In this document: piece after piece, positions 1 through 11,600 of the stretch | Position numbering within the stretch: position 1 is the first letter of the stretch | Layout: each line of letters opens with the position of its first letter | Origin: Opeltia flavorubescens | Lineage: Eukaryota; Ascomycota; Lecanoromycetes; Teloschistales; Teloschistaceae | Length of the DNA stretch: 64,000 nucleotides | Assembly (NCBI GenBank): GCA_000442125.1 | Contig: KE546978.1 | Span: 1,329,098-1,393,097, forward strand | Direction: 5' to 3' | Made by a program: the position numbers and the translations under genes | The notes under the pieces: generated by a model | Database searches by the model: none | Seen by the model: only the letters and a program-made list of their open reading frames with translations | What the model was told of the DNA's origin: nothing

Positions 1-244
1 CGGTCGTCTCTGGTCTCAGGATTCGGGGCGAGATGATGTTGCTGACAACGAGGATGAAGATGATGACCAGACAACCCCAACAGCTCCTACAATCACCGGT
101 CAGAAAGAGCCAGATGGAGATACTAAGGAGAGCGACTTTGCCAAATGGTTCTATGAACATCGTGGTGAGACCAATAGAGCTTGGAAAAGGAGACGCAGGG
201 AAGCTGCGAAAGAAAAGCGGCAAAAGGAGAACAAAAGACGGTGA
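1..244 (+). CDS. C-terminal end of a basic, probably nucleolar protein (partial)
   Basis: The open frame enters from the left edge (codons start at base 2) and ends at the TGA at 242-244, giving about 80 residues. The visible part is an acidic stretch (DEDDDQTT) followed by FAKWFYEHRGETNRAW and a strongly basic tail (KRRRREAAKEKRQKENKRR). A tryptophan-containing basic tail of this kind is seen at the end of fungal ribosome-biogenesis and RRM-type nucleolar proteins, and a NOL8-like protein is one guess. No catalytic domain is visible, so function cannot be assigned from this fragment. The frame, acidic-then-basic composition and natural stop make a real coding end likely. Confidence 0.6.
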   Translation, partial: GRLWSQDSGRDDVADNEDEDDDQTTPTAPTITGQKEPDGDTKESDFAKWFYEHRGETNRAWKRRRREAAKEKRQKENKRR

Positions 245-1006
245 GAAGGCTTGGTCATGTTGAATCAAAGTATCATGATGTTGTAGTAGGTGTTTTCTCT
301 TTCGATGGACACCATCGATGTTCTAGTATGTCCATGTCAAGCTACCAACGTTTGCAGCCGATTAATCCATTTGGTTTCATCATGATTTTTAAATGGTAAT
401 TGTACTGATGTTTCCCTGTATCCCTCTGGTCCAATGATCATATGACCTGCACATTCCTGCAGTCGATCTATGTGAATTTCCTTCACCGAACCTCTATTCA
501 CTCAATTGAGGCAACGCCGAGGTTCAAGGGTATCCCACATTGAACCCTTCTATTTTCGCACTCTGGCCATCCCGTTGCTTGTCCTTTGCTGTCTTCTGAC
601 AGTGGTCCCTGAATTTCCCTGCGCAGTCGCTCCTTAACTGGTTTTATTGGCATACTTCTTTGGGTTCATATACGGTTGTGCCCTCCCCAAGACACATATG
701 GGCTCAAATGTCCAAAATTTGTGATTGAAGACTTCAGCCCGTCCGCAAGATCGTCTTTGAAACGTCCTCGTCCATTGGGTTGTCAGCTGCTCTTCAAATA
801 GGTGTAACTCATGGAATTGGTTAAAGCCTTGATTTCAGACAGAATCGATTGGGTCTTTGATATCACATCAATTGCGTCTGTCCAAGTTCCTAATTCCAGT
901 CCACTCTTATCCTGAAGAAGTACAGAGTAAGTCTCCAAGGCTACATCTAACACAGAAAGCTAATCCCAGGCAGTCAAAGTCCGTTGTCCTCAAGCTACGA
1001 GAAAAC
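245..1006. other. Intergenic region
   Basis: About 760 bp between the partial gene and the next likely start codon. It holds only short unsupported ORFs. It presumably carries the 3' end of the left gene and the promoter and leader of the two-TM gene. No repeat or RNA gene was seen. Confidence 0.5.
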
Positions 1007-2887
1007 ATGGCCACTAGCCCAACATCAAGCCGTCAGCAAAGCCGTCTAGGCTTCGGTCTCAGCATCGAGTCCCAAACCGCACCTTCCACCTCCCCCTCTG
1101 CTATCTTCACAGACTTGAGATCTCCAAATTCATGGGCTGCGAGGTCGTTCAGTACCCTTGGCCCCTCGGACTCCCCGTCACAAGCTCAATTCCCGAAACA
1201 TTCTCAAGCTTCTTTGCTGCTTGGAGCCCAAACTGAAAGAGCCTGTGCCAATAGAAGGAAGGAGAAAGCTTCTGCTACGCCGAAGAATCAGACAAGGGAA
1301 CTTTCGTTCATCGTGAGAAATTTCGGACTCGTTGTTTTGGCTATTATGTTTCAGGTTGCGCTCGTTGGTGTCACTACATTTACGGTCCTTATTGTCGTCG
1401 CTGTGAAGCGCAATCCTAGACAACGGATCAGACCGGGTTATTATCCGGGCTTGATGCTGTTTTTTGCTCTTGCTGTTGCGAGCTTGGTTTTTGGATATGT
1501 GAGGTGGAATGAACGGAAGCGGAGGCTCGTGCGCAATCGGATATCAGCAAGAGGAACTCAACGATGCCCCGACAATAACGAGCTCAATAGAGCGGAATTC
1601 GGTCTTGCCGCTTCGGTGACGCCTGTTCCTCCGCCGAGATGTCCTTTGGGTCTTCAACCACGTTGTCCCATGGACGGGGATGCGAGAGCTATGGTCAGTA
1701 ACTGGGAACCGTCAGGACTTGCCGGTGGCAGACCCCAATGCCCCAACTACAACACTCGCCTCGCAGCCAAGCGGTGCAACCTACAGCTCCCCTGCGCTTC
1801 TGCTTCCGCCCGTGTCGTTGTTGCTGGCTCTGTTAGCGATAATAATAGACCGTGTCAGCAGCAGCAGCAAGCCCCTCCACAACTTGTTACAGAGCAGCAG
1901 GGTATCGAACTCGCTTCCATGGCTCCGTATCCGACCGGGGATACAATTGATATGCAGCAGCAGCAAAAGCGGTGTGATGGCCAAGCAACAAACACCTGCC
2001 TCGAACTCCAGCGCTGGATCGACGCGGAGTTGCAGAGGAGGGAGGCGGTCAAACGCCGTATTTCGCGCTGGCTTAAAGGAGTGGTTTCGAGTCAGCCTCT
2101 TCCTGCGACTCCGAATAATTCGCCAAGTACCCCGGCACCAGCAACACACCCACGTCCATTTCATCGCCATCGGAGGAATCGGCACCAGGATCGGCAGCAG
2201 CAGTCTATTGGTGCGACGTTGGTGCCGAGTGATCCGCAGCGTCTTGCGACTTTGACGGCGGAGATTGAGGCTTATATTGGCTCTCCGATTCCGCGGCTTC
2301 AGCTTGCTACTCCACCCGAGGGTGCGTGGGGTGGGGGGCAGGCTGGGGAATCCGAGCAGTGCGGTAGGGAATCTGAGCAGTGGGGTAGGCAAACCGACGA
2401 CTTTGGAGATCCGAGTATCAATTATGATATCCTGCCGCGGGCGGTTCCGAGACCGGGGGCTAAGGCAAGGGATGTGGTGATTTCGGATCCGACGACGGTG
2501 GTTTATGTGGGTCCTGATCCGAGGGCGAGGGGGGATGGGTGTGTGGGGAGGGGGTTGGTGGTTGGTGCGACTTGTGATGGGGGTAAGGGAGGGGTTGGGG
2601 CGAAGGGAAGGGTTACGGGGAAGGAGAGTGGTGTTGGGGATAAGGGCAAAGCAGATAAGGGGAAGGAGAAAAAGTTGGATTGCCAAATGGAGGGAGCGAG
2701 TCGTGAGGGGGGCGATGGAGGCCAAAGGAATCGAGGTCTCAACCTCCGGGATGGAAGAGGGGGAGATGATTTTGCAGAACGTTGGGTTGAGGGTATTGTC
2801 AGGGGTGTTGATGTTGTTACCGAGAAGGTCGGGGGGAAGGTTAAGGGGAAAAGCAGAAAAGGGGTAGGGAGGTTGAAGTTGTGGTAA
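1007..2887 (+). CDS. Two-TM protein of unknown function with long low-complexity tail
   Basis: Single-exon frame of 626 residues from the ATG at 1007 (MATSPTSSRQQSRLG). An in-frame ATG at 857 would add 50 residues, but the later start is preferred because the extra residues look like leader sequence. Residues about 102-135 and 148-168 form two hydrophobic segments separated by a short basic loop, so this is a membrane protein with two TM helices. After them come basic residues, short CAG-coded glutamine runs (near 1858 and 1952) and a long Pro/Gly/Arg-rich tail that ends in a Lys/Gly-rich region. No known domain is recognised. The membrane segments make coding likely, but the tail is so biased that its exact reading is less certain. 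The opposite strand carries a 314-codon frame judged to be a shadow. Confidence 0.6.
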   Translation: MATSPTSSRQQSRLGFGLSIESQTAPSTSPSAIFTDLRSPNSWAARSFSTLGPSDSPSQAQFPKHSQASLLLGAQTERACANRRKEKASATPKNQTRELSFIVRNFGLVVLAIMFQVALVGVTTFTVLIVVAVKRNPRQRIRPGYYPGLMLFFALAVASLVFGYVRWNERKRRLVRNRISARGTQRCPDNNELNRAEFGLAASVTPVPPPRCPLGLQPRCPMDGDARAMVSNWEPSGLAGGRPQCPNYNTRLAAKRCNLQLPCASASARVVVAGSVSDNNRPCQQQQQAPPQLVTEQQGIELASMAPYPTGDTIDMQQQQKRCDGQATNTCLELQRWIDAELQRREAVKRRISRWLKGVVSSQPLPATPNNSPSTPAPATHPRPFHRHRRNRHQDRQQQSIGATLVPSDPQRLATLTAEIEAYIGSPIPRLQLATPPEGAWGGGQAGESEQCGRESEQWGRQTDDFGDPSINYDILPRAVPRPGAKARDVVISDPTTVVYVGPDPRARGDGCVGRGLVVGATCDGGKGGVGAKGRVTGKESGVGDKGKADKGKEKKLDCQMEGASREGGDGGQRNRGLNLRDGRGGDDFAERWVEGIVRGVDVVTEKVGGKVKGKSRKGVGRLKLW

Positions 2888-2945
2888 ACCGAGACATTGG
2901 ATTTTGGGGTTCGAGGTACAGATATTGTAAGATATTGTAGGATAC

Positions 2946-2946
2946 N
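2946..2946. other. Ambiguous base (n) in the assembly
   Basis: One undetermined base lies in the 3' flank of the two-TM gene, before the end of the convergent DAHP synthase gene. It does not affect any called coding exon. Confidence 0.95.
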
Positions 2947-3158
2947 GTGTTTGGAAGACATGTTTCGATAGCCATAGTTTAACTGGAACGGAAAGATTGG
3001 AATTGGGTTTGGGATGTGGGTTTTAATATGACACATCAATTTTGAATTGGGTTTTCATCTATGGACTTTTTGATACCGGCATTTTCCTATCTATTGAAGC
3101 CGTCGTCATTGCATTTGTACATCAAAAACACACTTTTCAAAACACAACGGAAAAAGGT

Positions 3159-4472
<1,314 letters not shown>

Positions 4473-5635
4473 TGTGAGGAATATTAGGGAGTCGGTTTCG
4501 AGGTTTGAGTCACACTTGGTTTGAAGGGCAGTATAAAAATAATTTGTAGGAAGGCGAGAATGATTGATGGGTTAGTCCAGTCAATTTATGTTCCGATCTT
4601 AAAGATAAAATATATATTCATATGTTGGTGATGGATGGCGTGACTAAGATACAACGCTGCAATGTCGCTGACAAGCTGCTGTCATGCTGCATACTCACCG
4701 TTGTACACCGCTTGCAGATTCCAAATGTGGGGTTTATCGTGATTACCTTACCTTAGGTGAGATTGGTCCGTCGATGCTTGGCGCTCTTTGTGCGGAATAA
4801 AGTCGCTGCCAAGACGCAGCCACAAGAGGCTGATGTTCTTACGCTGATTGGCTCGATTCTTCTGATACAAATCTCCGCGTCCGGGGAGCTGTGGGAGCTT
4901 GAAATGGTTTAAGCTGGGAGATCATGGTGTGCTCCAGGTACCAAAAATAGTCGATGACCGCCAGGCTTTCTTCAAGACCAGCCTGTGCTCCGGTATTCGC
5001 CGACTCCGGAAAGGAATGCTCATTTTAAGGAAAGCGTATCGCCAGCCATCCAACTCCATCTCCAATCCTTCGAGTCCTTTCCGTAGGCAAGCGCCAAATA
5101 CTACTGCACAAACTTAATCGGTTCCTCAAAAGAATCATTCTGATCAAATCGTCTCCTGTCAGACTGTAACTGGAGCAAGTAGATCGTAGATGGCAAGCTC
5201 AAGGCATCCCATCTCAGTGGAAGTTCTGGTGGCGCCATCTTGGCTAATGCAGCTTTCATCCGAGCTCGTTTCAAAAGTGACATGGATGACATCTTATGCA
5301 TGAATGACTGGGGATCGTTCCTTGCCTAGTCGCCCTTCCCAGGCTTCCAAAATCCTTCGCCACTTCCATCCATTGCTTGTTTCCTGCCTTCCTCCTCTAA
5401 ACTTCCCGCCTCTGCCGGGCACTATCCATGGGCCAGAGTCTAATCAACGTTCTAGTCGTCACTAGCTGTTCGGAATTATGCGAAATGAGGCCTTCATCAA
5501 CCTGACCATCCCACCGCCATCGAGACCTTAGCTTTCACATATCATCTTAGGCCTTCCACCCAAATCCTACATTCGACAGCCTCGTTTATCACACTGCTAT
5601 TCAGCTCGTACATCGTCGTAGACCAACCAAACAAC
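4473..5635. other. Divergent intergenic region
   Basis: About 1.16 kb between the divergent DAHP synthase and the conserved unknown at 5636. It must hold both promoters. An AT-rich patch (ATATATAT, near 4610) could serve as a TATA element for the leftward gene. Short ORFs at 4899-5117 and 5101-5301 have no support. Confidence 0.5.
4506..4512. promoter_or_regulatory. Candidate Gcn4/CPC1 (cross-pathway control) site
   Basis: Exact TGAGTCA heptamer, palindromic around its centre base, 34 bp upstream of the DAHP synthase start. A weaker relative, TGACTAA, sits at 4641-4647. Gcn4/CPC1 bZIP factors are known to activate aromatic amino acid genes through TGASTCA. The short distance to the ATG means it may lie near or inside the leader, so function is inferred. 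Confidence 0.55.
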
Positions 5636-6510
5636 ATGCTCGAATCCAGAAAACGCGCCAGGGCGGATGATGATCTTGAATGGGAGCCTCAAGTCCACGA
5701 TCACAAGGTAATCCACAATATCGACAAAGTCTGTGGAACTGCCTCAAAGCTGACCATCGTCCTCAGAAACCCCGCACCCTTCCCTTCCGTACCTCACCCA
5801 CGATAAAATACATCAATACCTTTTCGCAATCACCTCGAACCCTCCCACAGCCCTTGCTCACACCTGCCCTTACACCTGTCGAGACCTCCGAAGACGAGGG
5901 TGAACTCAAGAATCCATTTCGATCACCAATACGAGAACGATCTGCCCAACTTACCATGAATTCCACCATCTTTATCCAAGAGCCCCGCGACGACGAAATG
6001 GACCTCGACTACGCCGAAGCTGTCGAATCTCCGCAACGATGGCAGTCTATAGAATCCGCCCAACCATCTCCATGCACCATCACCCCCAGAACTATCTCCT
6101 ACAATCCGCAAGAGGTGAATAATGGCGGGCGAATACCAACACCTATCTACGGCCACTTCAGCCATGCTCCAAAACCTGTCGAAATGGACACAGACACCGC
6201 AGCAGAAATCAGTCCACGAGCTCAGCAAGAAATCGCACATGATCTCTTCCTCAGACGAAGGAGGCTACCGAGTCCCATAAGCGAGGACGAGGCTATGGAC
6301 GCACCGGATGGAATGGGTGGTCTGCTCGGAAGGTTAAATATGGGTCCGAAGACGAATCACCAGTCTCCGTTCAGGACGAATAAAATCTGGGGAGGAGGAC
6401 CGGCAACTCCGACCAAAGGGAAAATGACAATATCTATGGGTTACCGAGCGGATTGCGAAAAGTGCAGGATGAAGGTTCCGGGTCACTACAACCATTTTGT
6501 TCGGGCTTGA
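5636..6510 (+). CDS. Conserved fungal protein with Cys-containing C-terminus
   Basis: Two exons, 5636-5707 and 5767-6510, give 271 residues. The start (MLESRKRARADDD) is preferred over the in-frame ATG at 5680, because that one falls in the region removed as a 59-bp intron bounded by GTAATC and CTCAG. The N-terminus is a short basic/acidic, NLS-like stretch. The middle is Ser/Pro/Thr-rich with repeated SP/TP sites, as in a kinase-regulated disordered protein. The C-terminus ends in a conserved-looking block, ISMGYRADCEKCRMKVPGHY, with a CEKC pair that might bind metal. I recognise the C-terminal block as a type recurring in filamentous fungi but know no function. Nuclear location is an inference from the basic start. 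Confidence 0.75.
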
Positions 6511-8608
6511 TTCTTTTTGGGTTTTGGTTTGGGTTGGACGGCAATGACATGAGCTATGGGGTATGAGGGACTTGCTTTACGATTCATGGTGTTTTCTGAG
6601 ATACCACTTTTTATTGCTTCTTTGATGCTTTTGAGCGCTGGGGCTATTCTTTGGTTTCTTCATGTTTTCGGCGGAATGATACGAGGATAGAATCGATCAT
6701 GGAATATCATTTTCGTCACCCATCATACTTGACTACTGCCTGGTCTAGCAAAATCTAAAACCGACCTGCCCGTGACCGGCGGCCCTTCCACCAGACCACG
6801 CAAATCGACGAGATCGAAAAAACTGATCACTTGGTGTAAAAGCCTAGATCTCTAGTCTTCTTTCCATCTTGCATTCCCCACAAAACTTTCCTACATCCTA
6901 GCAATACGAACCCAAGCCCCCAAAACTCTAATATCCCCCCAAAACCCAAAAGCCACAGAAACTCCTCGTATCGGATTCTAGCACGACACACCAATCGCAA
7001 GACATGCATGTTTCGAAACGAACTTTGTGGCTTTTCTTCCCGCGTCCAGTTAGATTTGGAGCGATGTGACTATTCATAGAGTCGTCTAGTCTTGGAAGAC
7101 CGATAGGTCATGTGTCTGGTGGGGGGGCAAGCTATTGGGTAATAGTGGGATGTTTCAGGTTTGGAGGAGGAGGGTATAAGCGCGCCTGTCTGGATGAGGG
7201 GAGGGGTGGGAGTGAAGGCTTGAGGCTTTGGGGAAGGGAGTTGGGGAATGGAGATGGTTTTTTGCATGGAGGTTGAGGGGAGGGGGTTTGAGGAGAGATT
7301 GGATTTGAGGATTGAAGTGGTGGGTTTGAGGACTTTGTGGTTCGTGGGCATGGGTTTGAGCGGTGGTTTAACTGTGAAGACAAGATGGGATGTGCGTCGA
7401 TTGGTAGTGATACAGGCTTCATGAGCTGATGAGAGAAATTGAAGTATTGTCAAGGAAAAACTGTGTTGTGACTTTCCCTGTCCGAGCTGGTAAGAATCAG
7501 TGCTGCTTGTAAGGTCTAAGAGATTAAAGGTCGATACTTAGATTGTGTTTCCGAGATACTCACTCGACCGATTTGAGTTGCTGATTGATGCGGACACACC
7601 TGATTGTCACGTGTGCTTGGCAGACAAGATTGTTTGCGTCCACGCTCCTTCCAAGAATGTCATCTCAATCTTCAGACATGAGATCGAGACAACTTGTTAT
7701 CTATTCGCTTTTGCCTGGCGTGAAATCTCGTTGACGCCGATCGGCATGAGTATCGACCTACGGGTATCGGTCCTTTCACACAGAGCATATGGAGAGGGAG
7801 CTTGATCCACTCCGGTCCAAGTCATGGACTATGTACCGAGACAGAGGATGCCAGTATCCGATCTGGAACTGACGGTGAGGAAACATGCTACATATCAGCC
7901 GTTGCAAAAGCATATCTCCTGTGACTATGCCCGTTTATTGCAGCAATCATTTCAACGGAGTGAAGGCTTGACGATGGGTAAGGAAAACTCGAGACCATCA
8001 ATCGATGAGACTAAAGCCATGTGGGATTTGACGCTGCTCTTTTTCTACGATTTGTATTATTGAAAATGCTCATTCAATCAGCTGTGAGTGAAGACTAGAG
8101 GTTAGAGGAGATGATGAGGATCGCGCCTGCCTGACTGTTTCTGGCGAATGGTAAACAGCATGCGGCCTTTTAGCTGCCAGGAGACGTGTAAAGGATACGG
8201 TGTCTTGCATGAGGTGAGCTCTTATTTTGCAATTGTCGGTGAAGTGTGAATGTCTTCTTGGATCATAGTTGTAGCTCTGTTCTTCTTTGCCACGGTGATG
8301 CCCGAAAGACATATCATAAGAACCAAAGATCCACCTTTACTCTTTGTGATTAGTCCATCTTCCGTCCGTGGTAGATTTACATCAATGTCAACATCACATC
8401 AACACACAACATACGACATACAACAAAAGTTTGTGACTCTTTAGGGTAAGGCCGCTAAAAGATATCCGCACCATGCAAGCTTCAAATTATTCAAATTCTT
8501 CACCATATCCATCTAACTTGCAGCTCCAAGATCGATGAGCCTACCAATTCAAATCCTTACCCCCCAAAAACTACTCACAGTCCCTAGTCACATCGAAGAA
8601 GAGTCAGG
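6511..8608. other. Intergenic region with weak ORFs
   Basis: About 2.1 kb upstream of the giant gene. Apart from the minus-strand candidate at 7070-7453, only short, unsupported frames are present. The last kilobase presumably contains the promoter and leader of the giant gene. No repeats or RNA genes were seen. Confidence 0.45.
7070..7453 (-). CDS. Possible small Pro/Ser-rich protein
   Basis: A 127-codon frame starting at an ATG at 7453. The product is rich in Pro, Ser, Thr and Lys, lacks a signal peptide or TM segment, and ends with a basic stretch (MTYRSSKTRRLYE). No family is recognised. A second minus-strand frame overlaps it (7132-7422), which weakens the case. It is listed because it sits in an otherwise empty 2-kb gap, and it could equally be chance. 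Confidence 0.25.
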   Translation of the reverse strand: MTILQFLSSAHEACITTNRRTSHLVFTVKPPLKPMPTNHKVLKPTTSILKSNLSSNPLPSTSMQKTISIPQLPSPKPQAFTPTPPLIQTGALIPSSSKPETSHYYPIACPPTRHMTYRSSKTRRLYE

Positions 8609-11600
8609 ATGGTCCAGTGTTCGAGAGCGGAGCTGGATTTCGTCGTCAACCATATTGTCCTCCCACCCAAGCTGCCTCAAAAGGCAGATCTTGATGAAGT
8701 GACTGCGGATGGTGAGAAGCTTTTGCTCAAGTTGGTCCTTTCAGAAGCTCGGACGTACCAGCAGCAATGTGGACAAGACTCAAAAGATGCATGGTCAGTG
8801 ATAGCAAAGATGCTCTCATCTTGGATTGCAACAAAACCATACCGAGACTTATCGGGGAACCTACTGAGGGAGACCCTCATGGCTATGAGTCCTGGAGGTA
8901 AGCGACGATCGATGACCCTCTCATTCGATTGCTCATCCGTCTCAGATGTTCTACCTGTTCGGATCCGCGCCCAGAACGCCGCCATAATCCTTCGACGTGC
9001 TGACGTGAATACTACCGTGGAATGCTTTGAAGTTTCGCCATGCTCTCGTGACGTTATGGGCTGTAAGGGGAACTTACGCCGTAACTTCCCAGCACATGGT
9101 CTTGCAATACCTGGGGACCTCATCGACGATCGAGAATTTTGCAAAGAGCTGTGTTTGAAATTGAGCAGACTGGATTCGGAGATTGTTGATGAGATGATGC
9201 CTCAGTCTCGTAAGGCTGGGTCTAAGTGGACAGAATTCCGAGATACATGTCACCCTGCGCTGGTTACTGAGATGGTCATGACTGGTCTGGCAGCAGTCAG
9301 CACCCCAATCGAAGCATTACAGATCCCCAAACGCATTCGAGACGATGTCCTCTGGAATGATTGTCTCATACCCTGGAGACGTTCCTCGCTCTGGCTTGTT
9401 CTGAGAATCAGTCTTCAAACGACACTCGCGCACAATCTGGAGGCTGGAAAGGCTTTTACGCACTACAAGAGTTTCATGATCTATCTCCTTGCAGCCATTC
9501 TGCGTCATGCTTTGCATCATAATCCAGGCGTTGAGCTTCTCAAAATCATTCAGATGAAATTGGCTCGGCGTGCCGCTAAGCTGGGTGAAAACATCGTCAC
9601 CTTTGTGCAGGAGAGAGCACTGGCGATTTCGAAGAAAGTGACACAATACTCCGAAAAAGAGTGGTTGGAGATACAACGGAAAGACTCTTCTAGGGAGACG
9701 AAGATCAACACTGCGAGTGTAAAGGATGACATCGCTTTAACCTTGTCCAATTCTCGACCTGCACTCGACCTTGCTATGCAAGAATTTCAGTCTGATAACA
9801 ACGTACAAATCCCAATACCATCTTCACCTATTGAATGGCTCACGAATTCACCCGATGGTTTTCCTGGGATCCAGGAATTTTCTATCCCTGCAGAAAGGAT
9901 CTATGCGCTCGCCGAGTTTGAGCAATGGATTTGGCAGACCCTTCCTCTCTGGCTTGAGAACGCTTTGTCCCATCCAAGCGCCAGACAATGCACAGCTATC
10001 GCAGCTTCAGCCGAGGATTACAAAAGAATGGCGTCGGGGGCATATGATGGCTGCTCAGAGCAGCAGTCACTCATGCTGCTTACGATCGGAGAAATGTGGC
10101 ATGCCTTAGATGCTATAGCTGGTCGTCTTATGCCTTTGCTATTGCAATACCCACCAGGGATTAGCACCAGTCATTTCCAGGCGCTTTTGCTCCCAAAGAG
10201 AGCCCAGATGCAGCGGCTCCGGGACTTGGAGATATACATCTATCAACGGCACGAAAACGCCACTTTCAAAAGGCTATGTCATTTTGCTGAAGCCTTAGTT
10301 TCGGGCGCGGATTGTTTCGCTTCGAAATTCTTCGAGCAGTCAAGTCATCATCAGAATTTGCGTGAGGGAATCCTTGCCCGAGCGGAAAAGAAACGTGATG
10401 AAAAAATACAAGAGTGGCGGCAGGGGACGAGTCGATACAACAGCCTGAAGAAAGAATATACTTCGATGTCGAAATGTCAAATGCTAGTCAATGAGTACGG
10501 TATTGAGGAACACAATGCGGCGCAATGCCGCAAATGCGAATTGAAACGGATAATGCAGCAAATGACCATCAATGTATTCGAATGGCCGCTTCCGAGCAAC
10601 GAATACCTCTCACGAGTCGTGTCCTTCGAGTTAAGCTGCCCGGAACCGTTTGCTGCATGGCGTAACCTTACCTGGATGTTTTCTCATGATATGGGAAGAC
10701 CGCGCAATACGCTCGGAAGAGATCCACACGCATACCTTTCAACCTATCATGGTTTAAGCGACTATTACGATTCTCAAAGCTCGCGCATTGTTCTAGCGGC
10801 GTCAACCAAATCTGTCACTGCATCTCATTATGGAAAGATTCAATACCCTGTCGAATTGGAAAAGGTTTCTTGCGGTCACGGTCTTCGCTGGGAAGTTTAC
10901 GATAAGGGCCACAATCTATGGCTACGTGATCAAACGGAGCCGCTCTCCTTCTCGCATAGGTGTCAAGCCTTACTGCCTGATGGTCCTTATAAGAATCTAG
11001 AATTCGCGGTTAATTCCACGGGACATGGCCAGAATGAGGTGCTTGCATCACAGTCTAAATGCAGCTCTGAATTGAATCTGCACGAGTATATCGCCTACGG
11101 CTCTCTCAGAGCCGACGGTGAGAAGACACAATGGCTTAACATTTGTCGAGAACTACGAGCCACGAATCTAACTTGGAACAGCACGGCAGTCTTCGCTCTG
11201 ATCAGGCAAACAGTATGGCAAGTTGGTACAGCTAGTGACAGCTTGCTGAGAACTTCACATGATATCTTTAGAGTCCCCCAATTCTGTGAAGAACTCTTAT
11301 CGAACGTTTCCAGAATTGTCACGTCGATTCAAGCAAACCGACAATGCGTCAACACTATGAAGTCTCTCATCATAATCCTACAGCGTGTACTGTCATTAGG
11401 GGGTGTTGGAGTTACCTCAAAGGCAGTCTCATTGTTACGTGATTGTCGCTCGATTGTTTTCGACTGGACTGCAGGTCTGATCGAGGGATTACGTATCACC
11501 ACATCAGCAAGTCAGATCACAGGTATCCAGCGTAATCTACTCAGAGTTGCCCTGCTATGCAAGATGGCTTTCGATGTGGATTTGGAGTATGTGTCACAAA

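Noticed and set aside
1781-2725. Long minus-strand frame of 314 codons
   Set aside because: Lies opposite the two-TM gene. Its product is an Arg/Pro/Leu/Ile-rich mirror of a biased tail, with no domain or start context.
2503-3039. Minus-strand frame of 178 codons spanning the ambiguous base
   Set aside because: Pro/Ser/Phe-rich shadow of the same biased DNA; it includes the n and shows no protein features.
8677-9144. Minus-strand 155-codon frame inside the giant gene
   Set aside because: Antisense to well-supported coding sequence, with no domain.
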